Source of the DNA: a virus
Direction: 5' to 3' (one strand)
Virus record (IMG/VR): IMGVR_UViG_3300042890_003113
Coordinates: 1 to 45,494 of that record
DNA length: 45,494 bases
This document shows, piece after piece, positions 1 through 7,708 of this stretch; positions within the stretch are counted from its first letter, which is position 1, and each line of letters starts with the position of its first letter. The notes beneath the pieces are model-generated. The model was given only the letters and a program-made list of their open reading frames with translations. It was not told where the DNA came from and made no database searches. The position numbers and the translations under genes are program-made.

Positions 1-131
1 ACAGGAGGTACAGTTTGAATTCTGGAGTAAAGTTCTCCAAAATTGTTGTTTGTTTTGGTAAATGCGGTGCGTATGGGATCGCCTTGTCCGTCATTCGGAG
101 CCGCACCTACATTGATAATTTCACGAGCCAT
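1..131 (-). CDS. Tail-fibre-type virion protein, N-terminal fragment (3' end outside window)
   Basis: The reading frame starts at ATG 131 and runs off the left edge, so only about 43 residues are visible. They begin MAREIINVGAAPNDGQGDP and continue RTAFTKTNNNFGELY. This closely matches the N-terminus of the large fibre protein starting at 23576 (MAQQIINTGAAANDGTGDP), so both probably share a virion attachment domain. A TAAATA-type late promoter motif lies 21 nt upstream. The family is inferred from the paralogy and the typical N-terminus of T4-like fibre and virion proteins; the truncated remainder is unknown. Confidence 0.8.
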   Translation of the reverse strand, partial: MAREIINVGAAPNDGQGDPIRTAFTKTNNNFGELYSRIQTVPP

Positions 132-152
132 ATATTTGAGTCCTCTGGTAGT

Positions 153-160
153 GTATTTAC
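153..160 (-). promoter_or_regulatory. Candidate late promoter (GTAAATAC)
   Basis: On the minus strand GTAAATAC lies 21 nt before the ATG of the truncated fibre gene. It resembles the T4 late consensus TATAAATA and recurs before other virion-type genes in the window. No -35 is needed for T4-type late promoters. Confidence 0.4.
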
Positions 161-187
161 CAGATCACTCACGCTCGGTGTTTTGCG

Positions 188-511
188 TTAACCAGGACTA
201 AAACTGCTGCCGCACCCGCAAGTTGACACTGCTTGCGGGTTATTAATAGCAAAACTACTGCCCATTGGACCATCGTCATAGCGTATGCTGGAGCCTTGTA
301 GGTATTGCCAACTCATTGAGTCAACTAGCACTTTCACTGTGTCGTATTCAAAGTCCATGTCGTCTTCGTTTTGAGTTTCATCCAGTGTAAACCCGTAACT
401 GAATCCTGAGCATCCACCGCCCTGAACAAATACACGTAGTTTAATGTCAGGATTGTTTTCTTCTGCTAGTATGTCTTTGAGTTTTACAACTGCACTGGGT
501 TCTAATATCAT
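188..511 (-). CDS. erpA: A-type iron-sulfur carrier protein (ErpA/IscA family)
   Basis: This 107-aa protein would carry and insert Fe-S clusters into apoproteins in the cytoplasm. The family's three cluster-binding cysteines are all present: C34 in QGGGCSGFSYGF and C98/C100 in STCGCGSSFS. Length and C-terminal motif match ErpA better than IscA. It overlaps the upstream SGNH gene by 4 nt and is the last complete gene of an operon that also carries a radical SAM protein, itself a likely Fe-S enzyme, and a superoxide dismutase. A role in maturing the phage radical SAM enzymes is an inference from context. Family call is strong; the choice of erpA over iscA is less certain. Confidence 0.9.
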   Translation of the reverse strand: MILEPSAVVKLKDILAEENNPDIKLRVFVQGGGCSGFSYGFTLDETQNEDDMDFEYDTVKVLVDSMSWQYLQGSSIRYDDGPMGSSFAINNPQAVSTCGCGSSFSPG

Positions 512-1236
512 AGTTTTTCCTTAATTTTTTTGGCAAATTCTCTATGCCCGATTGCACCCGTATGTATCAAATCTCTTGCATTGGCATCTACAATGAGTTC
601 TAAGCAGTCAAGTGCAACTAATTGAATATTTCTGTCATTGCACAATTTTTCAATGGCCAATAAGTTTTTACGTCTATCAATATCCATATTCTCTTTTGAT
701 GATGCCCAAAGTTTATAAAAGTTTTCTAACATGTTATTGTTGATATCACTTTGCGGAACTAGTGTTGTTGGGTTTCCGTGATTGAATATTTCTACTCTGC
801 CAGCACTTGGAACACAGATAGCAATGAATTTAGGGGTAAAATGCGGCAACCAAAAATCTAACAATCTAAAAACAGTATCTAAACTGGAAGCACCGACCCC
901 AAAATTCCATACCCATGTATTGGTTAATTTACTTAATACTCTAGGCCAAGCATCTTCAACTGGTACCCCAACTCCTTCTGTATGACTACATCCAAATGCC
1001 ATGCCGCATGACCGATAATCAAACTCTTCGTCACGGAATCCATAGCAATTGTATTTGTAAGTGATGCTTGTTTCCAAAAATTCAAGACTAGTAAGAAGTT
1101 CTTTTGTTATGTTATTCTTACAATTAGTTTGAAATTGGTCTAGTGTATCACTACCGGACCAGCAAGCAGTTTTTCCAGACTGGTGGGAATTACGATGTTC
1201 CGGCACAGATGCGGCATCTATAATTGGAAATTGCAT
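508..1236 (-). CDS. SGNH/GDSL-like hydrolase
   Basis: This 242-aa protein looks like an SGNH-fold esterase or acyl hydrolase. Around residues 75-95 it has AFGCSHTEGVGV, a block I variant with Cys for the usual Asp next to the nucleophile Ser; NFGVGASSLD resembles block II; and near the C-terminus DLIHTGAIGHREFA supplies the Asp-x-x-His type block V. It has no signal peptide, so it probably acts in the cytoplasm or virion. Its ATG overlaps the SOD stop (TAATG). A second SGNH protein lies on the other side of SOD. The substrate is unknown; sugar deacetylation is one family activity but is not shown here. Confidence 0.7.
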   Translation of the reverse strand: MQFPIIDAASVPEHRNSHQSGKTACWSGSDTLDQFQTNCKNNITKELLTSLEFLETSITYKYNCYGFRDEEFDYRSCGMAFGCSHTEGVGVPVEDAWPRVLSKLTNTWVWNFGVGASSLDTVFRLLDFWLPHFTPKFIAICVPSAGRVEIFNHGNPTTLVPQSDINNNMLENFYKLWASSKENMDIDRRKNLLAIEKLCNDRNIQLVALDCLELIVDANARDLIHTGAIGHREFAKKIKEKL

Positions 1237-1778
1237 TATAGTCTTTCGTTACAAACATCCCAGTCAATGATCTTCCAAATATTGTCTAGGTATTTTTCTT
1301 TGTCCCATTGGTAGTCCAAGGCCCACACATGTTCCCACCAATCAATAAGTACGCATATATCTGTACGCACAGCATGATTGGGAATTGTTTTGATTGTGCC
1401 GGCGGTACTGAGATAAACCCATCCCGACCCTTGTATTTTCATAGCAGTTTCTTTCACTGCATCTTTAAAGTCTTCGTAAGTTTTAAAATGTTCTTCTATC
1501 AGTGCGAGTACTGCACCACGTGGTCTATTGGCACCCTTAGGAGCACGAAGTTGGGGGAAAAACTTATTGTGCAGGAAACTGCCAGCACGATTAAAATCTG
1601 CATTGCCTTCTCCTGCATTATACCGCTTGGCATAGCCTTTGGCCAAATGTCCATAATGGTATTCTAAACTTTCTTTGCTCAGTACAGGGTCAAGGTCTTT
1701 TTCGCCGTAAGGCAGTGGTGTAGTTTCCAATTTTGCTGGACGAGTGCTGGCTTCTATTAGATCAATTTGTTCACGCAT
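1236..1778 (-). CDS. sodB: Iron/manganese superoxide dismutase
   Basis: This 180-aa protein would dismutate superoxide to H2O2 and O2. All four metal ligands of the Fe/Mn-SOD family can be placed: His in LEYHYGHL, His in FLHNKFF, and Asp and His in IDWWEHVW. The gateway Tyr of the H-Y-G region is also kept. Gly four residues before the second His ligand, together with Asn-His (IPNHAV) where most enzymes have Asn-Gln, departs from typical E. coli SodB, so metal preference is uncertain. It is slightly shorter than bacterial enzymes (about 193 aa). It lies between two SGNH hydrolase genes with 1-8 nt spacing. A TATAAATA motif sits directly upstream. A phage-borne SOD is uncommon. Confidence 0.92.
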   Translation of the reverse strand: MREQIDLIEASTRPAKLETTPLPYGEKDLDPVLSKESLEYHYGHLAKGYAKRYNAGEGNADFNRAGSFLHNKFFPQLRAPKGANRPRGAVLALIEEHFKTYEDFKDAVKETAMKIQGSGWVYLSTAGTIKTIPNHAVRTDICVLIDWWEHVWALDYQWDKEKYLDNIWKIIDWDVCNERL

Positions 1779-1783
1779 AAGGA

Positions 1784-1791
1784 TATTTATA
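1784..1791 (-). promoter_or_regulatory. TATAAATA match upstream of sodB
   Basis: An exact minus-strand match to the T4 late consensus TATAAATA overlaps the stop codon of the upstream SGNH gene and lies 5 nt before the sodB ATG. If used, transcription would start at or inside the start codon, so this may be chance. Confidence 0.25.
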
Positions 1792-2482
1792 CATTTAAGG
1801 CTTGCTTATATCGATCTTGCCAAAGAGCGCATGCGGCCGAGTGAGCATCCTCAAGTGGATGTAACCCAGGATCGGTTACACTAAATCCATGTTTATAACT
1901 CCAATCTAAAAAAGTTAATCCTTCAAAGGTTTGCAAAGGATCTTTAGTAAGATCTTGTAAAGTTTTAATATAGTCCGGAGCATGCCAGGTTGTGTCCCAC
2001 ATTTCAGCATCCATATATGTTTGTATACTAGGAACATCGATGTGTTTTAAAAATTGTTGTGTAGAGTAAATGGTTTGTAGTGTTCTAAACTTGTCCCATA
2101 ATGTACTGTATCCAGGATACTTTCCGTAAAATTCTAAAATCTTTTCAGCATCTTCTGCCCCAACCAATGGCGCTAACTTTGACGGGACACAGGTTAATCC
2201 CAATGTAGTCCATGTTTCCTGCTGTGGAATATAAAAATCCCAACGAGCACCCCATGTCCAATTAATTACAGCCAGCACATTATCACTGGGATTATTTGAA
2301 AAATATGTTAAAATTTGACGACTAATATTTTCGTTACCACAGCCCGGCACTGCGGTAGTTTCATAATCAACACCTAATTTCCGTGCGGCCTGTCCAATCC
2401 AACTTTGTTGTCCATCATTATTATTGGCAAGTTCGCTGCCAAAGACAAAGCTATCTCCAAAGCCAACTATTTTTGTTTTCAT
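1787..2482 (-). CDS. SGNH hydrolase-like protein
   Basis: This 231-aa protein has the full SGNH layout: VGFGDSFVFGS at residues 6-16 (block I, nucleophile Ser), PGCGNENI (blocks II/III with Gly and Asn), and DPGLHPLEDAHSAAC near the C-terminus carrying candidate catalytic Asp/His residues. No signal peptide or membrane segment is visible. It overlaps the upstream radical SAM gene by 4 nt (ATGA), so the two are probably co-translated. The upstream radical SAM and downstream SOD/SGNH genes suggest a common modification module, but the substrate cannot be read from the sequence. Confidence 0.75.
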   Translation of the reverse strand: MKTKIVGFGDSFVFGSELANNNDGQQSWIGQAARKLGVDYETTAVPGCGNENISRQILTYFSNNPSDNVLAVINWTWGARWDFYIPQQETWTTLGLTCVPSKLAPLVGAEDAEKILEFYGKYPGYSTLWDKFRTLQTIYSTQQFLKHIDVPSIQTYMDAEMWDTTWHAPDYIKTLQDLTKDPLQTFEGLTFLDWSYKHGFSVTDPGLHPLEDAHSAACALWQDRYKQALNV

Positions 2483-3624
2483 GCCTGTGCCTTATATAAA
2501 GTTAAATGATTTTCCTGTCTAATTTGGTCCAACGTTTGATTGTAAGATTGGCTACGATCCCAAAGTATTGAATTAAATTTAGCAGATTTAATTTGATTAA
2601 TTAGACCTGTTAACATATTTCTTTGTTCATTATCTAAATCCAAACTCAAACAAGATTCTAAATAGTCCACAGCTTGCGGGCGTAGTTCTTCTGACAGATT
2701 ATCTGCGGCTAACAAATAAGGACGTTGACAAACAAAAAATTGGTGTCGACAACCAAGATCGCCATGTCGACCAACAGGTGTAATGCTGAGTTGTTGCATC
2801 CGACGACCAAACTCTAACAAGGGTTTTAGCCCAAATATTGTCAAATTAGATACAACAGAATTTATGTCTAGACTGTTAGCGTGTTGTGCCAACCAAGATA
2901 CATTGCGTTCAATAACTGGCCAGTCTGACCCGTGCCTGACAATTTCGGCTGCCGACCCTACTGCGTCAATACTTACTGTCCAATGTAAATTTGGTAACTG
3001 TTCTGTAATTTCATACCAGAACTCATCTTGAAAACTTGCATTTGATGTTATCAACACTGCAATATCTTTATGATCCTGTTTGATTGTTTTAATAAGATCT
3101 CGCACACCAGGAATTACGGTAGGCTCACCACCAGTGAACATAATTCTTTTTAGTGACCCTAGGTTACACATAATCCAATCTATATTTGAATCAGTTACTG
3201 ATAGAGTTTTACTAGCAGGCGGCGCTCCTAAAAACTTTTGCAATTCTGGGTAATGATTAATTTCCTGTGTTATGCCGTGACTGAATGTTGGGCTACAACT
3301 ACGACATTTAAAATTGCAAATATTAACAGATCTAAAATCTATGAAGTCAAGCTGTGTGTTGGTAAAAATTTGATTATCATAATCTTGATTACTATTAGTC
3401 CTTAAGCTGGTGCCGTATGCCTGTTCTTGTTTGACACACCCTCCGCACACCGCTGGGGTATTTCCATTAAGTAAATCTTGTTGTAATTCTATTAGTTTTG
3501 GATGTGTGGACCATTCATCAAGGGTCACTTGATATCTTGGAGTCTGACAACAAGCCGCAATGCCTGTACTATCAACATAAGCATGTCTAAACGGCAGTGG
3601 ACAATACCAGTCTGACATGGTCAT
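2479..3624 (-). CDS. Radical SAM protein with N-terminal twitch-like domain (paralogue 1 of 5)
   Basis: The N-terminal ~75 residues carry a cysteine pattern (WYCPLPF, ACCQT, CGGC) like auxiliary-cluster twitch/SPASM domains. The core follows, with CNFKCRSC for the SAM-bound 4Fe-4S cluster and FTGGEPT for SAM binding. Length is 381 aa. Radical SAM enzymes use the cluster to cleave S-adenosylmethionine and start radical chemistry, often on peptides or sugars; the substrate here is unknown. The ATG overlaps the IF-1 stop codon and the 3' end overlaps an SGNH hydrolase gene. Four further paralogues follow at 20700, 27400, 31498 and 34090. Family call is firm; function is not. Confidence 0.9.
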   Translation of the reverse strand: MTMSDWYCPLPFRHAYVDSTGIAACCQTPRYQVTLDEWSTHPKLIELQQDLLNGNTPAVCGGCVKQEQAYGTSLRTNSNQDYDNQIFTNTQLDFIDFRSVNICNFKCRSCSPTFSHGITQEINHYPELQKFLGAPPASKTLSVTDSNIDWIMCNLGSLKRIMFTGGEPTVIPGVRDLIKTIKQDHKDIAVLITSNASFQDEFWYEITEQLPNLHWTVSIDAVGSAAEIVRHGSDWPVIERNVSWLAQHANSLDINSVVSNLTIFGLKPLLEFGRRMQQLSITPVGRHGDLGCRHQFFVCQRPYLLAADNLSEELRPQAVDYLESCLSLDLDNEQRNMLTGLINQIKSAKFNSILWDRSQSYNQTLDQIRQENHLTLYKAQA

Positions 3625-3839
3625 TTGCGTCGTGTAATTCGCCCGCGAGTTAGATCATAAGGGGTAAATTCAATTTCCACACGATCCCCTAGTAACACTT
3701 TGATATTGTTGGTTCGCATGCGCCCACTCAAGTGTCCTAGCACTGTGGTATCTACGTTGTCTAATTTAATTCTAAACATTGCGGCCGGTAAAATCTCCTC
3801 CACCCGGCCTTCCATATTGATTGTTTCTTCTTTTGCCAT
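3621..3839 (-). CDS. infA: Translation initiation factor IF-1
   Basis: This 72-aa protein is exactly the usual IF-1 length and follows the bacterial sequence end to end: [45 protein letters not shown], and the C-terminal [15 protein letters not shown]-1 is an OB-fold protein that binds the 30S A site during initiation. ATG 3839 is chosen because it gives the canonical MAKE start; the frame is open further upstream only from a TTG. The gene lies in an early-type operon from promoter 5404-5432, directly before a radical SAM gene with a 4-nt overlap. A phage copy suggests host translation is being adjusted during infection, which is an inference. Confidence 0.93.
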   Translation of the reverse strand: MAKEETINMEGRVEEILPAAMFRIKLDNVDTTVLGHLSGRMRTNNIKVLLGDRVEIEFTPYDLTRGRITRRK

Positions 3840-3849
3840 AAGCAATTAC

Positions 3850-4263
3850 TTATTCAAAACTCAGCTCTGCGCTAATCTTCTTCAGCCGGTCCATTCGGAA
3901 ACTGCGCCAGGCTCCAACATCCAAATCGTACACTTTGATCACAGCAGGATCGGGTTCTTTTGGTTGCTTTCGGGGTTTAGTGGATTCTGTTACAAGCCCG
4001 TCCACACGTCCCACAATGGAAGCACTGAGTGACATGGCCGCCATTGGGGGTTTTTCCGGAATCAAGTCCCAATGCAGTGTGCACCGCATGGTGCGATCTG
4101 TACCATCTGCCTTGACAAATGTCACTGTAATAGGTTGTTTTTCCAACAAACTCCTGACCCAGTCACGCATGACATGTCGGTTTGCGTCATCTGCTTCTTG
4201 ATACTGTGTGCCTGGTGCTCCTTTGAGCAGTCGTATCACTTCCTGTTGTTCCCATTTCATCAT
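3850..4263 (-). CDS. SH3-barrel/WYL-like phage protein
   Basis: This protein of about 137 aa has a central segment (ITVTFVKADGTDRTMRCTL) and a C-terminal segment (VYDLDVGAWRSFRMDRLKKI). Both resemble the small SH3-like barrel proteins of phages related to WYL/DUF2693 families, which are thought to bind nucleic acid or ligands. ATG 4263 is preferred because it overlaps the upstream stop as TGATG and has GGAG just upstream; an in-frame ATG at 4272 is possible. The middle is Pro/Lys-rich (KPRKQPKEPDP). It sits between a small unknown gene and infA in the same operon. Confidence 0.65.
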   Translation of the reverse strand: MMKWEQQEVIRLLKGAPGTQYQEADDANRHVMRDWVRSLLEKQPITVTFVKADGTDRTMRCTLHWDLIPEKPPMAAMSLSASIVGRVDGLVTESTKPRKQPKEPDPAVIKVYDLDVGAWRSFRMDRLKKISAELSFE

Positions 4264-4475
4264 CAACTCCATTTTAAATTAAACCACGTTGCCCACTTGT
4301 TGTCATAAAATCTAAACTCAACATAGCCCGGAACATCTCCTGTCATGTTGTCCCATCTAGGTTGATAATACGCAAAATCAAAATCTGTTCCTTGTTGTAG
4401 TCCTTGCCGCCTGAGATCATTGACAATCAACAACATTTCATCCACACGTTTGTTGTGTAGTTTTACTATGTTCAC
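4263..4475 (-). CDS. Small conserved-type phage protein
   Basis: This 70-aa ORF has the downstream stop shared as TGATG and a 4-nt overlap with the upstream gene. It is rich in aromatic residues and ends FNLKWS. The next gene upstream ends similarly (FKLTWS), which hints at distant paralogy. No known domain is recognised. Confidence 0.6.
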   Translation of the reverse strand: MNIVKLHNKRVDEMLLIVNDLRRQGLQQGTDFDFAYYQPRWDNMTGDVPGYVEFRFYDNKWATWFNLKWS

Positions 4476-4750
4476 GACCAGGTCAGCTTAAACACAGCTA
4501 AATCTTGTTCATCCTCAAAGCAAACTTTATACTTGTTAGATTTGGTAAGTTTATCATAGGCTAGGGTTTTGAAGTCTTCGTCATGCCCACCCCAGACCAT
4601 GTTCCATCTGCCTTCGGGATTGTTGAATGGTTCCCAGGCCTGGCCAAACTGTCGTTCACACCATTGCGAAACCTGCAGTCGGGTGTTCATGTCAATCAGG
4701 GTTTCATGCACCAAGTTGTTAAGTGATGCTGGATGTACAGATTGGACCAT
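4472..4750 (-). CDS. Small hypothetical phage protein
   Basis: This 92-aa ORF overlaps both neighbours (4 nt downstream, 1 nt upstream). The middle has EPFNNPEGRWNMVWGG, and the C-terminus FKLTWS resembles that of the neighbouring 70-aa protein. No function is recognised; tight coupling in the infA operon supports it as a real gene. Confidence 0.65.
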   Translation of the reverse strand: MVQSVHPASLNNLVHETLIDMNTRLQVSQWCERQFGQAWEPFNNPEGRWNMVWGGHDEDFKTLAYDKLTKSNKYKVCFEDEQDLAVFKLTWS

Positions 4751-5142
4751 TAGCCTCTCCTCATTGTGGCAATGTCATGTGCCTCTTCATTACTAAAGAT
4801 AGGCACTGCATTGCTCTTGTGCATTGTACCAATCCCAAGAACTTTTGTGCCGGTGTAGACCTTGTGAACAGGTGCAGTTGAAGAACCCGGGGTCACACGG
4901 CTGGGAATGTTGTGAGTGTTGCTACGGCCAACAGGTGTGCTCAATTTGTAGTTCAATGGTTCTGCCGCAAGCGCACGTTGGCGCCGCTTTTCGTCAGCAT
5001 CCAGTTCCCACTTGGCCTGTAGCTCTTTCCAGGACGCATCAAGCTCACGTGCTTTACGTGCTTCTTCTGCGTTGCGGAATTTGACTTTGCCCTTCTTCTT
5101 GCCGTTGTAGGAAAGTGCAGGATGTTCGAGATGCATGCTCAT
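4750..5142 (-). CDS. Hypothetical phage protein, Lys/Arg/Ala-rich helix
   Basis: This 130-aa protein begins MSMHLEHPALSYNGKKKG. It has a charged helical stretch around residues 20-60 (EEARKARELDASWKELQ) and a Ser/Thr/Pro-rich second half ending NEEAHDIATMRRG. A nucleic-acid or virion role is possible but not shown. It overlaps the upstream gene by 4 nt. ATG 5136 is an alternative start. Confidence 0.65.
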   Translation of the reverse strand: MSMHLEHPALSYNGKKKGKVKFRNAEEARKARELDASWKELQAKWELDADEKRRQRALAAEPLNYKLSTPVGRSNTHNIPSRVTPGSSTAPVHKVYTGTKVLGIGTMHKSNAVPIFSNEEAHDIATMRRG

Positions 5143-5378
5143 TGTAAGTTCCTTGGTTCATCATTGATTGCTCGTTCAAGTGCAACACGCTCTTCGTCAG
5201 TCAAGCTATCCCAATCTATAGGCCGGCTCTGTGCTTCAAGTTCTTCTGGCGTCATGTTGGCAAACATTTCTGTAATTTCTTTCATCACAGCATCCAGTTC
5301 GGCCTGATCCTCTACGTCAAGGCTGTCAAAGGCACCAGGCGCAAATTCTACCTTCATTGGTTTTTTAGGATCTGTCAT
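5139..5378 (-). CDS. Small acidic phage protein
   Basis: This 79-aa acidic protein begins MTDPKKPMKVEF and has the helical segments LDVEDQAELDAVMKEITEMF and SLTDEERVALERAI. It is the first gene after the promoter at 5404-5432, so it heads the infA, radical SAM, SOD and erpA operon. Being acidic and first in an early operon it could be an early takeover factor, but no family is recognised. Confidence 0.65.
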   Translation of the reverse strand: MTDPKKPMKVEFAPGAFDSLDVEDQAELDAVMKEITEMFANMTPEELEAQSRPIDWDSLTDEERVALERAINDEPRNLQ

Positions 5379-5403
5379 AGTTGAACTCTGTTAATCATGC
5401 TGT

Positions 5404-5432
5404 ATTATAGCACAAGAAGAATTAGCAGTCAA
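5404..5432 (-). promoter_or_regulatory. Sigma-70 promoter for the 5378-to-188 operon
   Basis: Minus strand: TTGACT (5427-5432), 17 bp, then TATAAT (5404-5409) preceded by TGC (extended -10). The -35 directly abuts the fkbM stop codon (TAG at 5433-5435). Start codon 5378 lies 26 nt downstream. Confidence 0.85.
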
Positions 5433-6158
5433 CTAGCATTCTGCTACGCCGGAGAACTTGATTTCGGGCAGGCGTTCTCTTGGTATGCACAGCATGTTTT
5501 GGTAATCCACTTGAAAAAAGGCATAATCTGGCACTCCAGCCAAACTAGCCTTGATTGGTTCCTTGCCGCTGATAAAAAACTCTACCCAAATATACGGACG
5601 GTGTTGTTGAATAGTTTTGAGTCCACCTGCTAGTGCGGCACATTCGTACCCTTCTACATCCAGTTTGATAAAGTCCACACGTTCCAATTCCAAGCTGTCA
5701 ATTGTTTTAACCATGACAGGTGTGCCTGTACCAGTGGCGCTGATCTGTACAGTTCCAAAGTCCTGCGGAGTTCCGTAATCAATGTCCGGCACAATTGCTG
5801 TGCCAGGTACAGCACCAAGCCCGGCATGTTGTAAATCACAAAAGTCAATGTCGTTTAGAGCCAAGCTGCCAGACAGTGCACGGAACAGAGTCAGTTGCGG
5901 TTCAAAACTGATGATGCGTTGACCACGTCCACGTATTCTATTGGCCACCGGAATGGTAAAGAACCCGGCATTGGCGCCGCCGTCAATGATCACCGCACCT
6001 TCTTTCAAGGTGTCTATCAGTGCAAAGATATTGTTGAGTTCACCTTCGATGTGTGTGGCACCTGTTTTGATCAGGGCCTCAGCTTGAAAAGCACAATGGC
6101 GATTTACAATAAACCGACCATGTATGCTGTCTATCACTACAAAATTTGGTATGCTCAT
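5433..6158 (-). CDS. FkbM-family methyltransferase
   Basis: This 241-aa class I SAM-dependent methyltransferase has IIDGGANAGFFT (motif I, about residues 57-68), ISFEPQ (motif II) and VDFIKLDVEGYE (about 160-171), the FkbM signature. FkbM enzymes O-methylate hydroxyls, often on sugars or polyketides. No signal peptide is seen. It overlaps the upstream membrane protein gene by 4 nt. With the heptose cassette and the glycosyltransferase-like gene elsewhere in the window, methylation of a surface or virion glycan is a reasonable guess. Confidence 0.9.
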   Translation of the reverse strand: MSIPNFVVIDSIHGRFIVNRHCAFQAEALIKTGATHIEGELNNIFALIDTLKEGAVIIDGGANAGFFTIPVANRIRGRGQRIISFEPQLTLFRALSGSLALNDIDFCDLQHAGLGAVPGTAIVPDIDYGTPQDFGTVQISATGTGTPVMVKTIDSLELERVDFIKLDVEGYECAALAGGLKTIQQHRPYIWVEFFISGKEPIKASLAGVPDYAFFQVDYQNMLCIPRERLPEIKFSGVAEC

Positions 6159-6451
6159 TTAAACAAGATCAATGCCATCAGCACAGCTTGAATAATAAAT
6201 CCTGTGCCAATGGTCACAATGTTTAAGATGTCTTTGAGAATCACAGCACGGAAAAACAACAGAACCAATCCTGCCCAGGCAAACAGCACAATGTCCAAGT
6301 TGGGTGTGCGGTCACTCAGCCCGGTCATTAATGCAAGTAGGGTAGGAATGGTTGCGGCATGTACCACAATGGCTGCCAACCAGCCCAGAGTTTCTGCAGA
6401 AATTTTGGTAAAGGTAGTTGAAAGAAAGTTACGAATTGCATCCAGGTTCAT
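6155..6451 (-). CDS. Small membrane protein with three TM segments
   Basis: This 98-aa protein has hydrophobic segments at about residues 20-42 (LGWLAAIVVHAATIPTLLAL), 53-72 and 78-97. It overlaps both fkbM and the SleB-like hydrolase gene by 4 nt. Sitting directly after a cell-wall hydrolase it could be a holin or an inner-membrane partner, but no family signature confirms this. Confidence 0.7.
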   Translation of the reverse strand: MNLDAIRNFLSTTFTKISAETLGWLAAIVVHAATIPTLLALMTGLSDRTPNLDIVLFAWAGLVLLFFRAVILKDILNIVTIGTGFIIQAVLMALILFK

Positions 6452-7026
6452 GTGCGTTCTCCATAGAAAATATGACGGCCGATTTTTTCAATTTTAGGAT
6501 GTTTCCATCCGGGGTTTACATAGTCAGCATGATAGTAAAGTGCATTATGCAGACTGGGTAATCTAAATCCTTCTAACAGAACCTTTTTGGCCACTTCTTC
6601 ACTTTCCAGCCACATGGGTTTGTGTATGGCTTTTACTTTGTGGTTGCCTTCGCAATACCAACTAAATTGGCAAACTACTCGTTCGTAAAACACATTCTTT
6701 TGGTGCACCACTCCGCAGACTGAATTGGCAAATTTGCCCGACTGCATGCGATTCAGTGTGACCTGGGCCACTGCTACTTTGCCCACAAACGGCTCCGAGG
6801 CAGCTTCCCAATAGATGTTGCGTGTTAGACATTCCAGTTGTTTGGTCTGTTCAGCGGCAGTGACATAGCCAGGCGGCATAAAGTTTTGTGCATTTCGTAG
6901 TCCGTCCAGGCGTGCATTGCAAACTGCTACCACTGCAACAGCCACTGCCACAAATCCCAGGGTCTTTACTGCTCGCGAGAGCCAGGGCACGAAGTCGATA
7001 TTTTTAAAAGTTAATATGGTGTTCAT
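6448..7026 (-). CDS. SleB-type cell-wall hydrolase with N-terminal membrane anchor
   Basis: This 192-aa protein has an N-terminal signal-anchor (about residues 22-40, LGFVAVAVAVVAV) followed by a Hydrolase_2/SleB domain: CLTRNIYWEAASEP with the candidate catalytic Glu, VAQVTLNRMQSG, QFSWYC, and ALYYHADYVNPGW with IGRHIFY. Members cut peptidoglycan glycan strands. In phages this domain appears in endolysins and virion lysins; the anchor suggests periplasmic action, perhaps as a signal-anchor-release endolysin. It is coupled to a three-TM protein and fkbM. Confidence 0.88.
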   Translation of the reverse strand: MNTILTFKNIDFVPWLSRAVKTLGFVAVAVAVVAVCNARLDGLRNAQNFMPPGYVTAAEQTKQLECLTRNIYWEAASEPFVGKVAVAQVTLNRMQSGKFANSVCGVVHQKNVFYERVVCQFSWYCEGNHKVKAIHKPMWLESEEVAKKVLLEGFRLPSLHNALYYHADYVNPGWKHPKIEKIGRHIFYGERT

Positions 7027-7093
7027 AGGCTTTTACTTACTCAGAAGGTTTGAGATCCCCGGAAGACCGGGCTGAAACAAAACATTTTTGCCG

Positions 7094-7564
7094 TTAACTG
7101 CGCGGTTTACTGGGTGTTTTAGTTTTTAGTGTTTTCCACATCGCCGACTTGGTTTTGAGATCTTGCTCAAGTTGTCGATAGCAGTCACCTAACTCTCGAA
7201 GTTGGTCCCACTCTGCTTCAAGTTCTTTGTTGACGTCTAATAGGTTAAGACGCTCGCCAATGGCGGTGATCTTGTCCATTAGGCTAACACCATTTACCAC
7301 AATGTCAGCATTGTCACCATCCAGTTGTAGTGTGCCCGATGTTCCTACTGACAGCGTTGGTGACCAAGTTGGGTCATTGTAGATGTATTTTCCAGCATGA
7401 GACTGACTTATAATAGTGTTTGATAAACTGCTGTAATCAATACCACCAGTCAAGTTTAGAGAACTCAAATCAATGGTATTGCTATCGTCGCCATTAACTC
7501 CGGTAATGGTAATTGTGTCAGTACCATAGTCCCAGAGATCTATTTGTTTTTTGTCAGAGTCCAT
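7094..7564 (-). CDS. Phage virion-type protein with C-terminal coiled module
   Basis: This 156-aa protein has a first half that is beta-rich with Gly/Ser/Asn repeats (TITITGVNGDDSNTIDLSS). A helical C-terminal module follows: NGVSLMDKITAIGERLNLL and then LEAEWDQLRELGDCYRQLEQ and KSAMWKTLK. That module is a familiar ending of T4-like virion proteins. It overlaps the upstream AbrB-like small gene by 25 nt with a good Shine-Dalgarno inside it. A baseplate, fibre or decoration role is possible. Confidence 0.7.
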   Translation of the reverse strand: MDSDKKQIDLWDYGTDTITITGVNGDDSNTIDLSSLNLTGGIDYSSLSNTIISQSHAGKYIYNDPTWSPTLSVGTSGTLQLDGDNADIVVNGVSLMDKITAIGERLNLLDVNKELEAEWDQLRELGDCYRQLEQDLKTKSAMWKTLKTKTPSKPRS

Positions 7565-7704
7565 GTGCCGTCCTTGTTGTCAGTCCATTCAAGCGTGTCG
7601 CCGACTTGCCATCCAAGTTCGGCACAGAATTCTTCTCCCAAATCCAGTAATAATTCTCCTGGATTTTCCGGATCTTCAATCACTTTCAAAGTCCGTGTGT
7701 TCAT
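7540..7704 (-). CDS. Small AbrB-like phage protein
   Basis: This 54-aa ORF begins MNTRTLKVIEDPENPG and continues FCAELGWQVGDTLEW and DGTWTLTK. The layout (short beta strands, then LGWxxGDTLxW) resembles swapped-hairpin SpoVT/AbrB domains in small phage regulators. The last 25 nt overlap the next gene. It lies between the virion protein and a histone-like small gene under the promoter at 7947-7975. Confidence 0.7.
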   Translation of the reverse strand: MNTRTLKVIEDPENPGELLLDLGEEFCAELGWQVGDTLEWTDNKDGTWTLTKNK

Positions 7705-7708
7705 TGTA

